A stretch of DNA of 22,269 nt from Hymenopellis radicata. Taxonomy: Eukaryota > Basidiomycota > Agaricomycetes > Agaricales > Physalacriaceae. The position numbers were made by a program, and so were the translations under genes. The notes under the pieces are model-generated. The model had not been told where the DNA came from. It made no database searches and saw only the letters and a program-made list of their open reading frames with translations. How positions within the stretch are numbered: the first letter of the stretch is position 1; every line of letters starts with the position of its first letter. Of the stretch, positions 18,225 through 22,269 are shown piece by piece. Location: positions 1-22,269 of the forward strand of contig JADNRX010000791.1 of assembly GCA_015501595.1 (NCBI GenBank), written 5' to 3'.

Positions 18225-21200
18225 ATGTCTGATCCCCTCGCAGCCCGGCATCAGGCGCGCCTCAGTCGCACGGCGGCCTTGGAGCGGGCCGGCTCAATCC
18301 GACGTCCCCCACTACGCCACCGCATAGCGATATGCACACTCATGTGAACGCCTTTGGAGAAGTCACCCAGATACTCACGCCGTTAAAACCCAAGGGACGC
18401 CCAGTCTTCCGACCTACCTATCGACCGCGTTCTGAGGGTGAGGCGCCAGAGCTAGAGGAAAAGCAACAGGATCACGATACGGACGATGAAGAGGAGGAGG
18501 TTAAGGTATCGGCCACCAAGACCAAGGTGAGTTATGTTTCCGCACTCCCATTCACGTATCTGATTGGTCTTTCATCTAGACACGGAAAGTCATCGAATCC
18601 TTTCATGCAATCTTACCCCACCTACACGATCTGTTGATGGAACGAGAGGTCGATCCGTGTCAAGGAACAGAGTGTCTCTGTGGCCGTGGACTCCGTACTG
18701 TTCGGTGCGAAGACTGTCTCGATTATCCGGTCTCTTGTTCCGAATGTTTCATGGAAAGACATCGAGGGCTGTGGACTCATTGGGCTGAAGAATGGCATGC
18801 TGGTGGATTCTTTCTGCGGCGGGACCTGCGCCATTTCGGCTTCGAGCTTGACTTGGGCCACCCCGGAGGAACGTGCCCTACCCCGCGTCCCGCAGTCGAC
18901 CTCATCGTTGTTGATGTCAATGGCATCCACGACTGTCGAGTTCGCTATTGTGGTTGCAGAGGTAGCGAAGTGTCCCGCTTGGACCAGTTGATGCGAACGT
19001 CACTTTTCGCAGCAACGACTGCTCAGCCGCGGATGGCGTTCACGTTTCGCATCCTCCGTACCATGAATCTTGAGCACTTGGAGTGTACTGCGAACGTGTA
19101 CGATCTGGCTGCAACGCTGCAGCGATTGACGGATAACAAGTATCCCTGGCGTGTCCCTGTAAGTGACATCGGTTTAATGGCGATGTGATTCTAACATATT
19201 GCAATAGTCGTGGCGAAACAGTTGCGACGAGTATTTCGAGTGTGGAACTTAGCGAAGGAAGAACGGCGTTGCGGTTTAGTTGTGGAGAAGAACAAGCATG
19301 CTTTCCCGACTCGTCAGGAGGACACCTTGCTCGTCTTCTGCCCGATGTGTCCCGAACGGGGCGTTAACCTTCTCAAGGGATGGGAAAACATCCCAGCGGA
19401 GTACAAGTAAGCCTTTGAGAACACCAGGTACAGAGATACTGACGATGGTTATAGGCACCTCATACAGGCGCAGAACACGCTTGATGGGAACTTTAAGATC
19501 TCTATGGGATGCATGAATGCAGGAACTAACGACATCGACCTTCTCCGGGGACGTGGGCTTCAGCCCGACGCCGAGGAGATGAAGAAGTACAGGAACTCCC
19601 CAGATCTGCCGCAATCAAGTGGACGCGAGGTGAGTTGAAGTTGGTTCCAGGACGAATCATTCTAATTTTGTGTATAGAAAGTCCCTTGTAACAACCTGAA
19701 AGCAGCGAACGAACAACAACAACACGTCCGGAACATCGACTGCACTTACAACGGCATAGCACAGGGCCAGTGTCGCCATGTATTCATCAAGTCGACTGCA
19801 GATTTTCCAAAGGGCGAAGAGTATGTGATTGATCCTTTTCAACACTGAGGTGCTCGACTAATAGAACACTGTCAGTCAGAAAACTGTTGACGCTGCTGCC
19901 AAGCTTCTCCTCGAACGCAGCGGCTTCGAACCGAATCTAGATCCTAGTGCTCCTCACCAGCCGTTCGCATTGTCATACGACGCCCACTGTCAGTACTGCG
20001 TCCACGTCGACGACAGATTCCAGCATCCCTTTCTGAAGCCGATGGCCGAGCACATGAGGACGTGCACGAAGATTATCAATGCCGCGCATGTCTATGCTCA
20101 TGCAGGAGATTGCATCTATCGGTTTGGTTCATTTTACATGGAACATCAGGGACACTTTCACGGGGAAACCTGCGAATACTTCTGGCCAAAATCGAACGCG
20201 TATGCAGCCATGATCTTCAAAATGAACATTCACCATGGTCACGAAGTGTATTTCTATGTTGCAAACGATTGGAACTGGAAGAAAATACATGAATGCGCGT
20301 AAGTTGTTCCGAATGTTTCGCTGTAACCATACTGAAGACGTCGACAGCCAATGAGCTGCACAAAGATGTCATCTATGCTCGCCGACAGTAACCTTCGCTT
20401 TCGGGCCGAATTCCTCATCGCTACGGAGCAGAATGCGGACTGGGTTTGAACGTTGGGATGCTGAATGGACAGATCGCCATGTACCGGGCAAGCACTATCG
20501 ACAGACTGGGAAAGGTAAATCCGCCGTGATACGAGTCCGTACAAGCACAGTCAAGTCAAGTGTACGACTGTCTTTGCTCTCACTCTAATGATTGACGCTA
20601 ACGTGTGTGTCGTAGTGCCCAACTTAGAATCCGTGCTGAACACCCTCCTTGAGAATCCCGTCCAGTTTGTATTCGCTGGGAGCGTGGACTCGGCCAAGTT
20701 CGCCCAATGGCTGAGTGACGGAGTGGCTCTGGAAGCGAGACAGTACGTGCTTATCTTCAAAAGTTATTACCTTCTAATGGCACGCAGGCGCCACTTGCGT
20801 TTACTGGTTGGGCGACAGTCAAAGTATCCATCTCCTACGGATCAGGAGACGATTCGTCAGGAACGCGAAGCTCTTGTGTTAGTGTTAGATCCGTGGCTTA
20901 AGCTCCGACAGCAGTACTTTGGCGATGTTCAGCCCAACGTCGGTCGAGCACGTCGCACGCTTACAAAGAAGGAGGCGCGGTACAAGTCGACTGGTTTGGT
21001 CGAGACATGGACATTGTGCCTGCCTTCCGACTTAACCGAGGAACATCAGGACAAACTTCGTCAGGCCGTCGATCAGGAAATCCTCATACGAGAAGCCTGT
21101 GCTTTTCAAAGCATCAGGTTGGTTGGCCTCATTGCTAGGGAACTCATTGCTTTAGGATATATCAAAGACCTCAAGTATACGGGCCCTCAGACCAAATCTC

Positions 21201-21481
21201 GCGAAAGAATATCACGCGCTAAGTTTCGACGTGACGTGGCCATCTCCTCCTACAATGACCATCGACAAGCGCTGATTAATATGCGCGGTTTGGAACAGAC
21301 AAAGTTGGCCGGGCGTCCAGATATGAAGGTCATCGATGCATACATCGGACGGTCAGTGATGGTGTTCGGGTGCCGGGAGCTTCGACAGAGCGGACTGGAG
21401 CGGCTCACTTATGGGAACGTAGCTATCAAACCATCAATATGGCCCGAGGGTATAGTGAACGCTCAAGTGGGAAGAGACTGA
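18225..21481 (+). CDS. CxC2-KDZ (Kyakuja-Dileera-Zisupton) transposase
   Basis: This is the transposase of a KDZ DNA transposon. It moves the element in the nucleus by a DDE-type RNase H-fold mechanism (family knowledge). Exons by eye: 18225-18526, 18580-19158, 19222-19406, 19455-19629, 19678-19820, 19876-20298, ~20338-20514, 20616-20742, 20788 onward. The N-terminus is followed by an acidic linker (DTDDEEEEVK), then CxC2 (TECLC, CEDC, CSECF, VVDVNGIHDCRV, YCGC, LTDNKYPW) and FCPMCPERGVNLLKGWE. The KDZ core follows: LDGNFKI, a VPCNN segment, DFPKGE, FALSYDAHCQYC, AHVYAHAGDCIYRFG, GETCEYFW and DWNWKKIHE, then a helical C-terminal region. Exon 1 is one base short between 18270 and 18310, so a literal start would be 18332. 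One base is in excess near 20442-20447, so a literal product ends at 20449, after the catalytic core. About 930 codons in all. Splicing may run into the next module. Confidence 0.85.
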
Positions 21482-22175
21482 TGGCTGATCCTGGTAAAGT
21501 TGTTCAGAATCTGCAGAACTAACACTGACTCTTCCTAGGCCCCTCGACTCCGACGAAGCGCAAGAAACTCAACACTGGTTCTAAACAACCTTCGGGTAAG
21601 TTATTCACGCTCAGCGCGCGCTCGAGTCTAACCACGAGGCAGTAAAGAAGCGAGTTCGAGGAGATGGATGGGTTTTTGATATTGTGGAAAGAGGAACCTT
21701 GACGGATGCAGAGATCGAGGCATGGGAAATGGATGGTACGTGTATAATCAACATGGATTATTCATTTCACACGATGTCATAGGTGAGCGCGTACGATGGT
21801 TCCGTCTCGAAGCCGAAATGCGACATTGGCGAGATGAGCATGAGATGAAGCAGAGAGAGTTTCTCGGAGCAATTCAGACGCTCAGGATGGAGCAGGCTGC
21901 TTGGACGTCGAGAGCCGATGAAATCGAAGGAAGTTCCCCCTAGGCCGGGCTACGTGGCGTACGCACGCGAACACGCTGCAATGTACGCCGAGATGGCCGA
22001 GCGCGTGCAGCTGCGTCTTGTTGATGCCGGTTACGGCCAGCTACTGGAGCTAGAGACCCTCTGTGGGTTTACAACAGGTAGGGCAAGCTGCCATGTGTTC
22101 AGTGAGGTGTCTGAAAATGTAGAGAGGATGGAGGATGACGATGAGCTGACGAGTGGACAGGATGTCTTCAATTAG
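21481..22175 (+). CDS. C-terminal coiled-coil module of the KDZ protein (or overlapping second ORF)
   Basis: The ATG at 21481 overlaps the preceding TGA (TGATG). Exons 21481-21493, 21539-21595, 21643-21735 and 21783 onward join in frame. The text reads STPTKRKKLN (a basic, NLS-like stretch), KKRVRGDGWVFDIVERG, DAEIEAWEMDGERVRWFRLE and AEMRHWRDEHEMKQREF, a heptad-like helix, then GYVAYAREHAAMYAEMAERV. I recall similar text (GDRVQWFRAEAE-like) at the C-terminus of KDZ transposases. An intron with donor at 21450 and acceptor at 21538 would join the transposase exon to this module in frame and remove both TGA and ATG, so one protein is more likely than two. The frame breaks at CCCCC near 21937-21941 unless a 37-nt intron ending there is spliced. 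Confidence 0.6.
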
Positions 22176-22200
22176 AGATCTTATGATTAGGCTCAGTCTT

Positions 22201-22269
22201 AGCCTCATCTTACAATTCCGCATCTTCATCTTATCTTATCTTATTCTCAGACTTATTCCTAGCTTAGTC
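22201..22269 (-). repeat. Right-end ATAAGAT/TGTAAGAT repeats (possible transposon terminus)
   Basis: Read on the minus strand, the last 69 bp contain GAATAAGATAAGATAAGATG and then TTGTAAGATGAGG. These are the same units as at 1795-1809 and 1890-1941, but in opposite orientation. This fits terminal/subterminal inverted repeats of the KDZ element. The window ends here, so the outer border and target-site duplication cannot be seen. Confidence 0.5.

Larger units (their letters stand above)
17135..19075 (+). repeat. Tandem duplication of the CxC2 gene 5' region (period ~829 bp upstream, ~1079 bp in the coding part)
   Basis: The block starting GACCTGCTCCGACACTCATT near 17140 recurs as GACTTGCTCTGACACTCATT near 17968. 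Shared parts include CTTCCGCCGCGTACCACACT, TATAAGTGAGCGTGCCC, the ATG (17396 and 18225), the first intron with TTCATCTAG, and the CxC2 coding exon up to FRILRTM. Copy 1 lacks ~250 bp of the linker exon found in copy 2. The first copy ends where the second unit starts, which creates its stop codon. Confidence 0.9.

Noticed and set aside
1..22269. TET/JBP dioxygenase gene, which is known to be linked with KDZ elements in some mushrooms
   Set aside because: I looked for the HxD...H iron-binding pattern within conserved text in every plausible gene and found none.
1..22269. Starship-type element with a tyrosine recombinase captain
   Set aside because: No R-H-R-Y recombinase domain is seen. The transposase present is clearly KDZ.
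1..22269. Helitron as the agent of fragment capture
   Set aside because: No Rep-helicase gene was found, and no convincing 3' hairpin followed by CTRR could be tied to the fragments.

Overview
This window looks like DNA from a mushroom-forming basidiomycete (Agaricomycetes). The genes are split by many introns of about 45-65 nt with GTRNGT donors, CTAAY-like branch sites and YAG acceptors. The gene families also fit that group: a KDZ (Kyakuja-Dileera-Zisupton) transposase with its CxC2 cysteine-cluster domain, an Spt5-like elongation factor, an HMG-like protein of a type common in these fungi, and hAT remnants. No rRNA, tRNA, CRISPR array or bacterial-type operon was seen.

Layout. (1) 1-1600: three small minus-strand genes that share a tandemly duplicated 5' end and flank. 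One carries a hAT C-terminal dimerisation segment. (2) 1599-1950: AT-rich structured DNA with a 41-bp direct repeat, a 16-bp perfect palindrome, a 15-bp perfect inverted repeat of ATAAGAT units, and five TGTAAGA motifs spaced 11-12 bp apart. Similar ATAAGAT units lie at the extreme right end (22201-22269). (3) 1951-8080: a graveyard of truncated gene pieces. On the minus strand, in order of transcription, are aldehyde dehydrogenase, MFS sugar transporter, GH16 glucanase and MFAP1-type splicing factor. The pieces keep introns, and none is complete. (4) 8084-14347, minus strand: a frameshifted HMG-like gene, a 143-aa protein with a textbook PCNA-interaction (PIP) motif, a ~170-bp tandem repeat, and an intact ~1003-aa Spt5-like gene. 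(5) 14348-14738: a divergent promoter region holding a perfect 34-bp-arm foldback. (6) 14739-22175, plus strand: two genes of unknown function, a stand-alone CxC2 protein, and the CxC2-KDZ transposase with its C-terminal coiled-coil module. The CxC2 part arose by a tandem duplication with a period of ~829 bp.

Interpretation. The right half is clearly a KDZ mobile element. The inverted ATAAGAT/TGTAAGA sequences at ~1.77 kb and ~22.2 kb make it possible, but not proven, that almost the whole window is one ~20-kb composite element that carries Spt5-like, PIP-box and unknown genes and has collected host gene fragments. Several plus-strand genes show single-base frameshifts, some at homopolymers, while the Spt5-like gene is fully open. 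Either sequence errors or selective decay could explain this. All exon models were made by eye from splice consensus and reading frame, so boundaries may be off by one alternative site.
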